Below the pieces are notes generated by a model, which saw nothing but the letters and a program-made list of their open reading frames with translations, did not search any database and had not been told where the DNA came from. Positions 8,790-17,228 of a DNA stretch of 46,093 bases are shown here, piece by piece. The position numbers and the translations under genes are program-made. This stretch comes from Lysobacterales bacterium (GTDB lineage: Bacteria > Pseudomonadota > Gammaproteobacteria > Xanthomonadales > SZUA-36), in contig JABAAB010000087.1 in the NCBI GenBank assembly GCA_014238945.1, positions 1-46,093 on the forward strand. The letters run 5' to 3'. Each line of letters begins with the position of its first letter. Position 1 is the first letter of the stretch.

Positions 8790-10007
8790 TTATCCGTTGG
8801 TACTGCTGGCGTCTTCAGCTTCCTTGCGACCCAGCCACCGGGCAAGCGGATTGGCCGTTACCCCATGGGCAACCAGACTGAAAAATACCGTGCAAACAAC
8901 CACCAGTGTAATGAATTGTCCGCCGGGAAGGCCCTCATTCAACACGATGATCGCGAAGACAATACTGGCCAGTCCGCGTGGTCCAAACCAACCCAGGAAA
9001 AGTCGGCTGGAAACACTTTCACCGATACCGGCAAGGGACAGGTATATCGGCAGGACACGTATCACTGTCAGACTCAGTAATGCGTAAACTACCACCTCCC
9101 AGTTGAACAACCTGATGGCCGGACCAATCACGGCTGCACCAAACAACATCCAGGTCACCAGGGCCAGTGTTTCACCGATACCCTCGGCTGCCAGCACCAG
9201 TTTATGCAGGGCGTCCTTAACGATATAGCCAAAAAACATACCACCGGTGAATGCAGCGATATAACCACTGCCGTGCAGGCTTTGGGCCACCGCAAAGCAG
9301 GCAATCGCCAGACCCACGATGGTGATCTGCAACCAGATTTTTGTAGCCCAGCCCTTTTGCCAGCAAAACTTTAGCAGCCAGGCACCACCACCGGCCAAGC
9401 CCAACCCGACCGCAAGACCGATACCCAATTCCTGGGCCACCAGCATCAGGGCAGACGTATTGCCTCCATGACTGTTCTCACTGCCAACAGCCAGTGCGAT
9501 AAACAACAGCAAGATCGGAACACAAAGACCATCATTCAGCCCGCTTTCGACATTCAAACTCTCACGTACTCGTGCCGGAACCGCCTTGTTGCTGATTACT
9601 GCCTTACCCAGCGCAGCGTCCGTCGCGGCAAGCATGGTGGCAAGGATCGCAGCTTCATATATGCTTAAGCCGTCAAACATCAATACTGCAACGCCGAACC
9701 CCAGCGCGATGACACCCGGCAGACCCAGAAGTAACATACGGGACGGAATGCGGAATTGCCGTTTCAGCACGGTAAGTTCCGCATTGGCCGCATCAATAAA
9801 CAGAATCAATGCCAATGTCAGGTCAGCGAGCAGTCTGAAATCTGAACTGCTGGCGGTGGCCTGCAACCAACCAAGGTTAAAGGGGCCCATCAGAAAACCC
9901 GCGGTTACAAACACAATGGGGCCGGATATTGCAGATTTTTCCACACGGCCCGCAACGATGCTGTAGAGGAAGATAAAAAGAGCAAGTATGGCGAGTTCTG
10001 AATACAT
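8790..10007 (-). CDS. CPA1-type Na+(K+)/H+ antiporter (NhaP-like)
   Basis: This 405-residue inner-membrane protein has about twelve hydrophobic helices. The core contains ATDAALGKAVI and ESGLNDGLCVP, which correspond to the crossing helices and the Asn-Asp ion site of the CPA1/NhaP family. It would exchange a monovalent cation for protons and so contribute to pH or salt balance; the ion cannot be read from sequence. The ATG at 10007 is preferred because the longer frame (to 10106) starts with a polar, Cys/Arg-rich stretch that overlaps the upstream region of the divergent gene. It ends in a short hydrophilic tail (GRKEAEDASSTNG). There is no long cytoplasmic regulatory domain. Confidence 0.85.
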   Translation of the reverse strand: MYSELAILALFIFLYSIVAGRVEKSAISGPIVFVTAGFLMGPFNLGWLQATASSSDFRLLADLTLALILFIDAANAELTVLKRQFRIPSRMLLLGLPGVIALGFGVAVLMFDGLSIYEAAILATMLAATDAALGKAVISNKAVPARVRESLNVESGLNDGLCVPILLLFIALAVGSENSHGGNTSALMLVAQELGIGLAVGLGLAGGGAWLLKFCWQKGWATKIWLQITIVGLAIACFAVAQSLHGSGYIAAFTGGMFFGYIVKDALHKLVLAAEGIGETLALVTWMLFGAAVIGPAIRLFNWEVVVYALLSLTVIRVLPIYLSLAGIGESVSSRLFLGWFGPRGLASIVFAIIVLNEGLPGGQFITLVVVCTVFFSLVAHGVTANPLARWLGRKEAEDASSTNG

Positions 10008-10159
10008 AGCTGCTTGGTCACTCCCGGGTCGCGTAGTCGAACAAGTATAACGCGTGAATGACCACAGACAACGCAAACCGCGCACGGGTAGGCACACGAT
10101 CAGCAAAAGAGTACATTAATGATATCTGCAAAACCAACAGGTACCTACAGGAATACATC

Positions 10160-10552
10160 ATGAATAAGCAAACCACCCGATTGATCATGCTCTTCGTGTG
10201 TTGCTGCCTTGCAACCTCCGTCAGTGGCAAGGAATTACTGCAGGAATTCAAAGGCAGCAGCGGCAGGACAACCCCGGAATTTGAAGTGACAGCCCCCTGG
10301 GTTCTGGACTGGCGGGTCACTTCGGAATTTCAGAAATCACTGGGATTCCAGGTGGACCTGGTGGATGCAAAAAGCGGTGAATACCTCGGCAAGGTGGTCA
10401 CCACTAAGTGGATCAACAATGGTGTGCGTTTGTTTGATCAAAGTGGCCGGTTTCGTTTTGAAGTCAGTTCCAACTTCGCAAACTGGACCCTTAGGGTCGA
10501 AAAACTGACCCGGCAGGAGGCTGAATCCTATACCCCGAAACACGGGGACTAG
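10160..10552 (+). CDS. Small exported protein, unknown
   Basis: The gene encodes 130 residues with a signal peptide (MNKQTTRLIMLFVCCCLATSV, cleavage near VSG-K) and a mature part of about 107 residues rich in beta-prone sequence (VLDWRVTSEF, FRFEVSSNFANWTLRVEKL). The start is chosen because AGGA lies about 8 bases upstream of ATG 10160; the longer frame overlaps the divergent antiporter region. I do not recognise the family. It precedes cbpA by only 10 bases, so the two may be co-transcribed, which would be an unusual partner for a cytoplasmic chaperone. Confidence 0.7.
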   Translation: MNKQTTRLIMLFVCCCLATSVSGKELLQEFKGSSGRTTPEFEVTAPWVLDWRVTSEFQKSLGFQVDLVDAKSGEYLGKVVTTKWINNGVRLFDQSGRFRFEVSSNFANWTLRVEKLTRQEAESYTPKHGD

Positions 10553-10562
10553 GACGGCTCGT

Positions 10563-11504
10563 ATGGAATACAAGGACTACTACAAGACCATGGGTGTTGG
10601 TCGGGACGCCACCCAGGATGAAATCAAGCGAGCTTACCGCAAACTGGCCAGGAAATATCATCCAGATGTCAGCCAGGAAGCCGATGCGGAGCAGAAATTC
10701 AAAGAGGTTGGAGAGGCCAACGAAGTCCTGAAGGATCCTGAAAAACGTGCAGCCTACGACCAGTTGGGCTCCGACTGGCAGGCACAACAGGATTTCCGCC
10801 CACCACCTGACCGGGAAAGCGGTTTCGAGTACACCGGTGGGTCCCGACCGGGAGGCGGAGAACACGATTTCAGTGATTTTTTTGAATCGCTCTTCGGCCA
10901 GGGTGGCAGTGGTGATGGCAGACGGGGATTCCACATGCACGGTGAAGACCACCATGCAAAGATCCTGATCGACCTGCAAGACAGCTACAACGGAACTACC
11001 CGGACCATAACTTTGCAAATGCCCGGTGTGGCCCAGGATGGACAGGTCATTAACCGCCAACGCAACCTGAATGTAAGCATCCCCAGGGGAATCCGCCAGG
11101 GCCAGCAAATCCGTCTGGCCGGCCAGGGCAGTACGGGTATGGGTGATGGCAAAGCGGGTGATCTTTACCTGGAGGTGGAGTTCAGGCCTCACGACATTTA
11201 CCGTGTGGACGGTGCTGACGTCAGTATGGATCTGCCACTGGCACCCTGGGAGGCGGCACTGGGTACCATGGTCAAACTGCCCACACCCTCGGGTGTCATT
11301 GATCTCAAAATCCCGGCCAACTCACAGGGTGGCAGGAAACTTCGGTTAAAAGGCCGGGGTATCCCGGCAAAAACAGCGGGGGATCTTTACGCGATATTGC
11401 ACATTGCTTTGCCACCGGCAGATGACCCCGGTACACGTGAATGGTACCAACGTATGCAACGGGATTCAGAATTCAATCCCCGCGCAAAACTGGAGGTGGC
11501 CTGA
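10563..11504 (+). CDS. cbpA: Curved-DNA-binding protein CbpA, DnaJ-like co-chaperone
   Basis: The protein has 313 residues, the usual size for CbpA. The J domain occupies residues 1-70 with the HPD motif at 33-35, which stimulates DnaK. A Gly/Phe-rich linker follows (about 75-125). Two C-terminal substrate-binding barrels (about 130-305) come next, without the zinc-finger CxxCxGxG repeats of DnaJ. In Escherichia coli CbpA also binds curved DNA and is inhibited by CbpM. The next gene, 2 bases downstream, is that inhibitor, which makes the assignment firm. Confidence 0.93.
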   Translation: MEYKDYYKTMGVGRDATQDEIKRAYRKLARKYHPDVSQEADAEQKFKEVGEANEVLKDPEKRAAYDQLGSDWQAQQDFRPPPDRESGFEYTGGSRPGGGEHDFSDFFESLFGQGGSGDGRRGFHMHGEDHHAKILIDLQDSYNGTTRTITLQMPGVAQDGQVINRQRNLNVSIPRGIRQGQQIRLAGQGSTGMGDGKAGDLYLEVEFRPHDIYRVDGADVSMDLPLAPWEAALGTMVKLPTPSGVIDLKIPANSQGGRKLRLKGRGIPAKTAGDLYAILHIALPPADDPGTREWYQRMQRDSEFNPRAKLEVA

Positions 11505-11506
11505 TC

Positions 11507-11806
11507 ATGACCCGCAAACGCATTATTAAAGGACAGCTATTGGAAGACTCGGACCTGGTCACTCTGGATGAACTGTGCAGAAGCTGTATGGTGGAAACAG
11601 AAACCGTTACCCTGCTGGTCGCGGAAGGCATTCTTGAGCCACAGGGACAAAGCGCTGAGCGCTGGCGCTTTGGCATCACCAGTCTTAGAAGGGTAAAGAC
11701 CGTTATTCACCTGCAGCGCGACCTGGGTGTCAACCTGGCAGGAGCGGCGCTGGCACTGGACCTGCTGGATCAGATCGCGGAATTGAAACGTGGGATGCAG
11801 AATTGA
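11507..11806 (+). CDS. cbpM: CbpM, modulator of CbpA
   Basis: The 99-residue product has a MerR-like winged-helix fold signature: a short N-terminal segment, VTLDELCRSCMVETETV, and RRVKTVIHLQRDLGVNLAGA, followed by a helix with LDLLDQIAELK. CbpM binds the J domain of CbpA and blocks its co-chaperone and DNA-binding activities. The start ATG follows the cbpA stop by 2 bases and has GGAGG about 12 bases upstream inside cbpA, so translation is likely coupled. The length matches known CbpM proteins (about 100 residues). Confidence 0.9.
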   Translation: MTRKRIIKGQLLEDSDLVTLDELCRSCMVETETVTLLVAEGILEPQGQSAERWRFGITSLRRVKTVIHLQRDLGVNLAGAALALDLLDQIAELKRGMQN

Positions 11807-11830
11807 AAACCAATGGGGTAATGGGTTTTC
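11805..11830 (+). terminator. Imperfect hairpin after cbpM
   Basis: GAAAACCAAT and ATGGGTTTTC pair with one mismatch around a six-base loop. It overlaps the cbpM stop. There is no U-run after it, so intrinsic termination is uncertain. Confidence 0.35.
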
Positions 11831-11938
11831 GTCATGTGTCCGGCAAGGGACCATGCGGTCTTGGGTAGATGTTTTCAGAGCGCATACAATTCCACTAAAA
11901 TGTTACATCACAACGTAGTAAAGAATCAGGGAAACGAT

Positions 11939-12688
11939 ATGAAGAACATACTTGCCGCCTTGCTGCTCATTACAACAGTTCCTCTGTTGGCCGATGACTT
12001 TGACGTGGTTGAAATGAAGCTCAAAACAGCCATGGCTGCCGACATCCGAACGGATGCCGAAAGAGAACGGGACCGCAATCGTAATCCGATTGATACACTC
12101 AGGTTCTTTGGTCTGCGTGACGACATGAGAATCGTGGAGTTGATGCCCGGTCGTGGCTGGTACACCAAGTTGCTGGCACCGGTAGTACAGGAAAACGGTG
12201 AATATTTTGTCGCACTGGGTACCGGCAGGCTAGAGACGTCGTTGCTGACTGAAACCGGCTTTGAGGACATCCAGATTGTTTCGGCCAACTCCAGGATGTC
12301 ACGTCCTGAAGGTTCCCGTTTTTACACACTGGAGACCGCTGGCCTGGAAGTTGAGGACGCGGACATGGTATTGACCTTCCGCAATTACCATAATTTTTCT
12401 GTACCCGGCCGCGCGGCCATGAACAAGGCGAGTTTCGATGCCCTAAAGAGCGGTGGCATCTACGCGGTGGTTGACCACAACCGACGACATATGGAGGCTG
12501 ACAACCACGAAAACCGCAGACGTGTTGACCCGGTCACGGCCATCCTGGAAATACAGGCCGCGGGTTTTGAACTGGTGGATTCTTCAACCCTGCATTACCG
12601 GCCCGATGATGAGCTTCGCTACGAGGTGGGGCGCAAAACGGTCACCGGCAATACCGATCGTTGGGCGCTGAAGTTCATCAAGCCATAG
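11939..12688 (+). CDS. Exported class I methyltransferase-like protein (COG4798)
   Basis: The protein has 249 residues and begins with a signal peptide (MKNILAALLLITTVPLLA-DD). It shows a Rossmann methyltransferase layout: DDMRIVELMPGRGWYTKLLA is the SAM-binding motif I in a degenerate form, DADMVLTFRNYHNF is a post-motif region, and KSGGIYAVVDHN is motif IV/V-like. Predicted methyltransferases of this group are widespread in proteobacteria and carry a signal peptide, which is puzzling because SAM is not expected in the periplasm; the substrate is unknown. A CAGGGA ribosome site 7 bases upstream fixes the start. It is convergent with the cyclophilin gene across a palindromic repeat. Confidence 0.8.
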   Translation: MKNILAALLLITTVPLLADDFDVVEMKLKTAMAADIRTDAERERDRNRNPIDTLRFFGLRDDMRIVELMPGRGWYTKLLAPVVQENGEYFVALGTGRLETSLLTETGFEDIQIVSANSRMSRPEGSRFYTLETAGLEVEDADMVLTFRNYHNFSVPGRAAMNKASFDALKSGGIYAVVDHNRRHMEADNHENRRRVDPVTAILEIQAAGFELVDSSTLHYRPDDELRYEVGRKTVTGNTDRWALKFIKP

Positions 12689-12711
12689 AGTTAGGGACTA
12701 CTTTGAGGGCG

Positions 12712-12756
12712 ATTCCCGCTATCGCGGGAATGACGAATGGGCTTTCGCCGGAATGA
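12712..12756. repeat. REP-like palindrome plus half copy
   Basis: ATTCCCGC and GCGGGAAT form a perfect 8-base stem around TATC (12712-12731), followed by GACG. A second, incomplete copy follows (CTTTCGCCGGAATGACG). The same unit occurs twice at 39871-39930. Such palindromes are scattered, mostly intergenic repeats of many gammaproteobacteria. It lies between converging genes and may also stop transcription. Confidence 0.8.
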
Positions 12757-12764
12757 CGTGAAGA

Positions 12765-13832
12765 TTACTCCCCCGTCAACTCGTCGCACACCGCAATATT
12801 GTCATTGGCAATACGCTCAATCGGCACCACACCCTGCCGGTCAATTGAAGGTATATCGTATTCTGCAGTACCCGAATTGCAGTCCTCAAAGGTCAGCGTA
12901 ATGGTGCCGTCGCTGATGCGGTCGATCTCGGTGGCCGTGTCGAACAGTCCACCCGATGCCTGGGTGATGGTCATCACCGATGTGTTGCCATCGATGGTAC
13001 CCAAAGCGGTCAGCCAGCGATGACCCGGGTCACCAAGATTGGCCTCGGCATCTTCGGATGGCAGTTCGGTGTCATAAGTAAACCACGCCAGTGTCACCAC
13101 CCCCAGGTCCGGAAACACCGTGATAAAAAAACCCTGGCCATCGGTAACCGGGTTGAACCAGGCATCGTTCAGACCGGCATTCATTACAAAGGGGGCCACC
13201 CCTGAAATTTCCGTAACCACGGTCATGACCAGGTTTTCCTCGGTCAAGGCACCATTACCGGAGAAATCGATGACCGGAAGGTTGGAAAATGGGGAGCCCG
13301 CATCGACTGTTGATAACTCACTGATGGCATCTGCCACCAGCATCCCGTCACCCACAACCCGGGCGAAAACAGTAAACCCCTGGTTCTGGGCGTCCAGGTT
13401 CGAAGAGTTGTCTGCGAGGTTGATAAACCACTCGCTGGTGGCACTGTCGGGTTGGTCGTTCAGCTTGGCCATGGCCACGGTACCCCGGGTGTTGGATACC
13501 TTGAATTCGTTTACGACCGGAGGATATGAAGGAATGTCAAAGGCCGAGCCATCCGCATATGCATAGCCACCGCCCTGGATTATGAAACCATTTATGCTGC
13601 GATGCATAAAGGCCTTGTCATAGCGGTTGTTGCGAATATAGTTCAGAAAGTTCGCAACCGTTTGCGGAGCATCCTCCTCCAGCAGTTCGAGTTCGATATT
13701 TCCCAACGGTGTCTCGATCAGAACATTGGTCGCCACCACTGTAACCGGGGTTGCCACCAGGATCAGGGCAGGAATAACAACAAACAGGAAGCTGCGAATT
13801 CCCGGGTGGCTGAATGGGCTGTTGAAGATCAT
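12765..13832 (-). CDS. Exported cyclophilin-type peptidyl-prolyl isomerase with extra C-terminal domain
   Basis: The product has 355 residues: a signal anchor (about 13-34), a cyclophilin domain (about 36-210) and an extra domain (about 218-355). The isomerase part has HRSINGFIIQGG, retaining the catalytic Arg and Gln, but SEWFIN replaces the usual SQFFI. The extra domain starts NAGLNDAWFNPVTDGQGFFI and includes VTLAWFTYDT and a C-terminal Cys pair. This module is found, in my recollection, attached to many exported proteins of marine and soil gammaproteobacteria; its function is unknown. Cyclophilins assist proline isomerisation during folding in the periplasm. The start ATG lies close to a divergent intergenic region without obvious control sites. 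Confidence 0.85.
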   Translation of the reverse strand: MIFNSPFSHPGIRSFLFVVIPALILVATPVTVVATNVLIETPLGNIELELLEEDAPQTVANFLNYIRNNRYDKAFMHRSINGFIIQGGGYAYADGSAFDIPSYPPVVNEFKVSNTRGTVAMAKLNDQPDSATSEWFINLADNSSNLDAQNQGFTVFARVVGDGMLVADAISELSTVDAGSPFSNLPVIDFSGNGALTEENLVMTVVTEISGVAPFVMNAGLNDAWFNPVTDGQGFFITVFPDLGVVTLAWFTYDTELPSEDAEANLGDPGHRWLTALGTIDGNTSVMTITQASGGLFDTATEIDRISDGTITLTFEDCNSGTAEYDIPSIDRQGVVPIERIANDNIAVCDELTGE

Positions 13833-13981
13833 ATTGAATGTATACCGTAGTTTTTTAGTTATCCGAGCGTGCGCAATATACCAGACCGGTCACAGGGTGC
13901 AAGAAATTAAACCCCGGTTGAACCGCAACCGGCTTCACGGGGTCAGACATATCAACTCGGCGAACAACCAGGCGCATAACG

Positions 13982-14764
13982 ATGAAAAAATCGATTCCTG
14001 TCCTGTTGCTTCTGCTCCTTTTCGGGGGTGGGGGTTATTATTTCTTTACTTCAGCACCCGAAGCCGTACACAAACCACCGGCGCCACAATTATTGCCACC
14101 CGAACCGATCCGGTCGGAACCAGAGCCTGAAGTTGAAACCACCGTGGCCCCGGCGGAACCTGAGCCGGTTACCCCGCCTGAACCATTGCCGTTACTGGGT
14201 GAAAGTGATGCTGAGTTCAAAGCATCATTGTCGGCCGTGGTGGGTGCCGACCCATTGGCTCAGTACCTGGTCAAAAACGATATTATCAGCCGTCTGGTGG
14301 CCACCATCGACAGCCTGACCAGTCGCCAGGTGCCCGCCCCAATCAACCCGGTACGTCCTGCCGACGGCAAGTTCCTCGCGGACAAGGACGGGGATCAACT
14401 GGTGATGAGTGTACAAAACTATGCCCGCTATGACGGCTACATTGCATTGCTGCAACATGCGGACTCCGATGCCATTGTTTCCCTTTACCACCGCTACAAC
14501 CCATTGTTTCAACAGGCCTGGATGGAAAACGGCGGGGAACAGAGTTTTGACGAGCGCCTGCTCGAAGTGATCGATGAATTACTGGCCACACCCGACGTGC
14601 CGGGCCCGGTCTACCTGGTCAAACCTGAAGCTGTGTACCTGTTCGAGGCGGAAGAACTCGAAGCCATGTCGGCCGGGCAGAAAATCCTGGTACGTATGGG
14701 CAGTGCCAATGCATCTGTGGTCAAGGAAAAATTGACAGAAATTCGCCGGGCAGTGCTCCAGTAA
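13982..14764 (+). CDS. DUF3014 family membrane-anchored protein
   Basis: The protein has 260 residues. A single N-terminal membrane helix (about 5-23) is followed by a Pro/Glu-rich linker (about 30-70) and a globular DUF3014 domain (about 75-255). Typical family segments are visible: FKASLSAVVGADPLAQYLVK, YDGYIALLQHADSD and VYLFEAEELEAMSAGQKIL. The domain should face the periplasm. Function is not known for the family. It is convergent with the TolB/TPR gene, leaving a 12-base gap. Confidence 0.85.
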   Translation: MKKSIPVLLLLLLFGGGGYYFFTSAPEAVHKPPAPQLLPPEPIRSEPEPEVETTVAPAEPEPVTPPEPLPLLGESDAEFKASLSAVVGADPLAQYLVKNDIISRLVATIDSLTSRQVPAPINPVRPADGKFLADKDGDQLVMSVQNYARYDGYIALLQHADSDAIVSLYHRYNPLFQQAWMENGGEQSFDERLLEVIDELLATPDVPGPVYLVKPEAVYLFEAEELEAMSAGQKILVRMGSANASVVKEKLTEIRRAVLQ

Positions 14765-14776
14765 AAAGCACCCGGA

Positions 14777-17011
14777 TCAGGTATCCGTGTTAACAACTTC
14801 CGGTTGATACTGGTCACAGGTTTCTAGCGCAGGTTTCCAACTGCTCAGTATGGTGTCCGGACCGCATATAAAGGTCAGAATTTCCAGTTTTTCCGTGTAA
14901 ATCAGATCGTTATGCCGATTAATCTGGGCCTGTATTTCAGGCAAATGAGCAACACTTTTTACCAGTGGATATTCGGACCATTGATACCATCGTGCGCCTT
15001 TTTCGATGGCTTTGGACGCCGCCAGTGCAGCATCACTGATGCGATCATCGATCACAGCCAGCTGAAATTCCATGCGATAACGGTAATTGTGGGTGTTGCC
15101 TGATTCAATCAACGACTGTATAAAACGGCTGGCGGCATCGCGATAAAGACGGAATTCGGCGGGGTGTTCGGATTGCTGTGCGACCCATGCCATTGATAAC
15201 ATCCAACCTCCGAGTTGCGCCGGTTTTTCACCGTAGCGGTTCCAGACTTGCTGCACGTACGGAAATGCTGCCTCTGGATCACCCATCGCCATAAGCGCCT
15301 CAACCATGTCCATGGTTAGACCAATTGAATCGGGATTCCGGTCATATTCCTCCTGCCTGATACGCAAATTCTCTTCCCAATCCGCATCAATAAAAGGAAT
15401 ATTTTCAGCAAAGCCTGGCGCCACGACAGCAGCTTCAACACCCAGACCCATTCTGGCCAGCAATGATGCGAGACCGTCACGGGTTGATGACCGCCCGGGA
15501 TCCAGTTCCAATACGCGAAAGTAGGTACTGACAGCGGATACGATATCACCGCGGCTTTCCCGTACAATGCCCCGGGCAGAAAGACCATAAGGCAGATTCA
15601 TATCCTCTAATCTCTGCAGTAACAGTTCAATGCGTTGTGGATCATCATTGGGGGTATTGATCAGCGAGGCGATACCATTGTAAAGCGTAATCATCGACAT
15701 CGGATCAACTTCGATCATGCGAACGGCTACGTCTGAGGACTCTTTCAATTTACCGGCAGCGTTCAGGGCCATGCGGTTCCAGTTCAACACTTCGCCACTG
15801 GATGGATTGAGGAGCAGTGACTGATCATAATACTCCAGGGCTTTTTCAATATTCTCATCATTCCGCTCCAACAGACCGTAAACCGCCAGCACCTGCGGAT
15901 CACTCGGAGACAACGCATAGGCCGTTACCAGCAACGATCTGGCCAGGGCAATGGCTTCAGCCATAGGTATATCCCCGTACGAACTTCCGCCATCACTGAG
16001 AAGCAAGATGGCCAGTGCCTCACCAGCCCAGGCCATTGCGAACTCCGGGTCGAGTTGACGGGCGTGTTCAAAACGCAGACGGGCGGACTCGATTGCCGGA
16101 AGGGTGCGCTGATCCAACTCTGCACGACCTTTAAAGTACTCTTCCAGCGCTTCCATATTGCGGGTCGGGACATCGGCAACCCGTTCCTGCTCCTCGGGCG
16201 TAAGCGTGGTGCGCATGGCGCTGGCCACTGCACTGGATATCTCACTCTGGATGGCAAAGATATTGTCAGCGGTCAATTCGCGGTCAAAGGTCTGGGCCCA
16301 CAGGTGGGCATCGGTGGCCGCATCGATCAACTGCATATTGATACGCACCTGGTTGCCGGCACGTTGAACACCGCCTTCCAATATCGTGGACACCTCCAGC
16401 AATTCCGCAATCTCGCGAATGCTCTTGGTGGTGTCTTTGAACTGGGCCACGGAAGTCCGTGATATCACACGCAACGAGGATATCTGTGCCAACTGGGTCA
16501 GCAGGTCATCGTGAATACCGGTGGTGAAGAATTCGTCATCCTCATTTCGGCTGCGGTTGTCAAAGGGCAACACGGCAATGGATTTGTCGGTGGGCAGGGT
16601 GGACTCTGACGATGACTCTGAACCATCTTCGGAAGCCACCTGGATCGGTATCACCTGAGGGGTGGGCTCACCGACAAATTTATCCCAAACGAAATAACCC
16701 AGTGCCAGCACCAGCACTGCAATTATGGAGAAGTCCAGCTTGCGACCCGTTTGTGGTGTGACCGACTGGCTGCGGTCCACATCCTTTTCCTTCTTCAGAC
16801 CGTCTGGCGTTAACTCGAAGGCCCAAGCGAAGAACAGGGCGAACGGAAAACCAACCAGGAATGCCGCCAACAGTGTCTTGAGCGCCCAGTCGGGTGCGCC
16901 AAAAGTCTCCAACAACATCTCGGCGACCTGTGCCATCAGCCAGGCCAGAATGACATAGGCAATCGCTACTCGAAAAACGTTTCGGCGTTTGAGTTCTTTA
17001 AAAAATGACAT
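14777..17011 (-). CDS. Membrane protein with TolB-N-like domain and TPR repeats (paralogue)
   Basis: The protein has 744 residues and the same plan as the one at 6139-7710. The N-terminal pair of membrane helices (about 13-35 and 44-64) ends in AWAFELTPDGL, and there is an extra helix at about 92-112. The TolB-like domain begins SIAVLPFDNRSRNEDDEFF near residue 143 and continues through VISRTSVAQFKDTTKSI. TPR-like repeats fill residues 270-740. There is no cyclase or DNA-binding output domain. The large C-terminal helical array is likely periplasmic and suited to binding a protein partner. Its start ATG is followed by a basic stretch (KELKRRN), as expected for an inner-membrane topology with a cytoplasmic N-terminus. 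Confidence 0.8.
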   Translation of the reverse strand: MSFFKELKRRNVFRVAIAYVILAWLMAQVAEMLLETFGAPDWALKTLLAAFLVGFPFALFFAWAFELTPDGLKKEKDVDRSQSVTPQTGRKLDFSIIAVLVLALGYFVWDKFVGEPTPQVIPIQVASEDGSESSSESTLPTDKSIAVLPFDNRSRNEDDEFFTTGIHDDLLTQLAQISSLRVISRTSVAQFKDTTKSIREIAELLEVSTILEGGVQRAGNQVRINMQLIDAATDAHLWAQTFDRELTADNIFAIQSEISSAVASAMRTTLTPEEQERVADVPTRNMEALEEYFKGRAELDQRTLPAIESARLRFEHARQLDPEFAMAWAGEALAILLLSDGGSSYGDIPMAEAIALARSLLVTAYALSPSDPQVLAVYGLLERNDENIEKALEYYDQSLLLNPSSGEVLNWNRMALNAAGKLKESSDVAVRMIEVDPMSMITLYNGIASLINTPNDDPQRIELLLQRLEDMNLPYGLSARGIVRESRGDIVSAVSTYFRVLELDPGRSSTRDGLASLLARMGLGVEAAVVAPGFAENIPFIDADWEENLRIRQEEYDRNPDSIGLTMDMVEALMAMGDPEAAFPYVQQVWNRYGEKPAQLGGWMLSMAWVAQQSEHPAEFRLYRDAASRFIQSLIESGNTHNYRYRMEFQLAVIDDRISDAALAASKAIEKGARWYQWSEYPLVKSVAHLPEIQAQINRHNDLIYTEKLEILTFICGPDTILSSWKPALETCDQYQPEVVNTDT

Positions 17012-17228
17012 GAAAAAGCGGAGGGTTCCTATTTTTGTAGTGACAAGATTAAACCTTTCGAGTAGCTAAAACCACTGATAGTAACCCCGATAACGTCAAC
17101 GCGACTGATTTACCCCGTATATTGTCATCTGCCTTGCTCCGCGACAGATACAGGCTATTATAAGGAACAATACCGATTGACCAGGCCCGATAAAAAAGCT
17201 TCTGGAATTACACGCCAAGGAATCCCTA

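Noticed and set aside
10491-11192. 233-codon minus-strand frame over cbpA
   Set aside because: cbpA on the plus strand is unambiguous; the antisense product has no motif or ribosome site.
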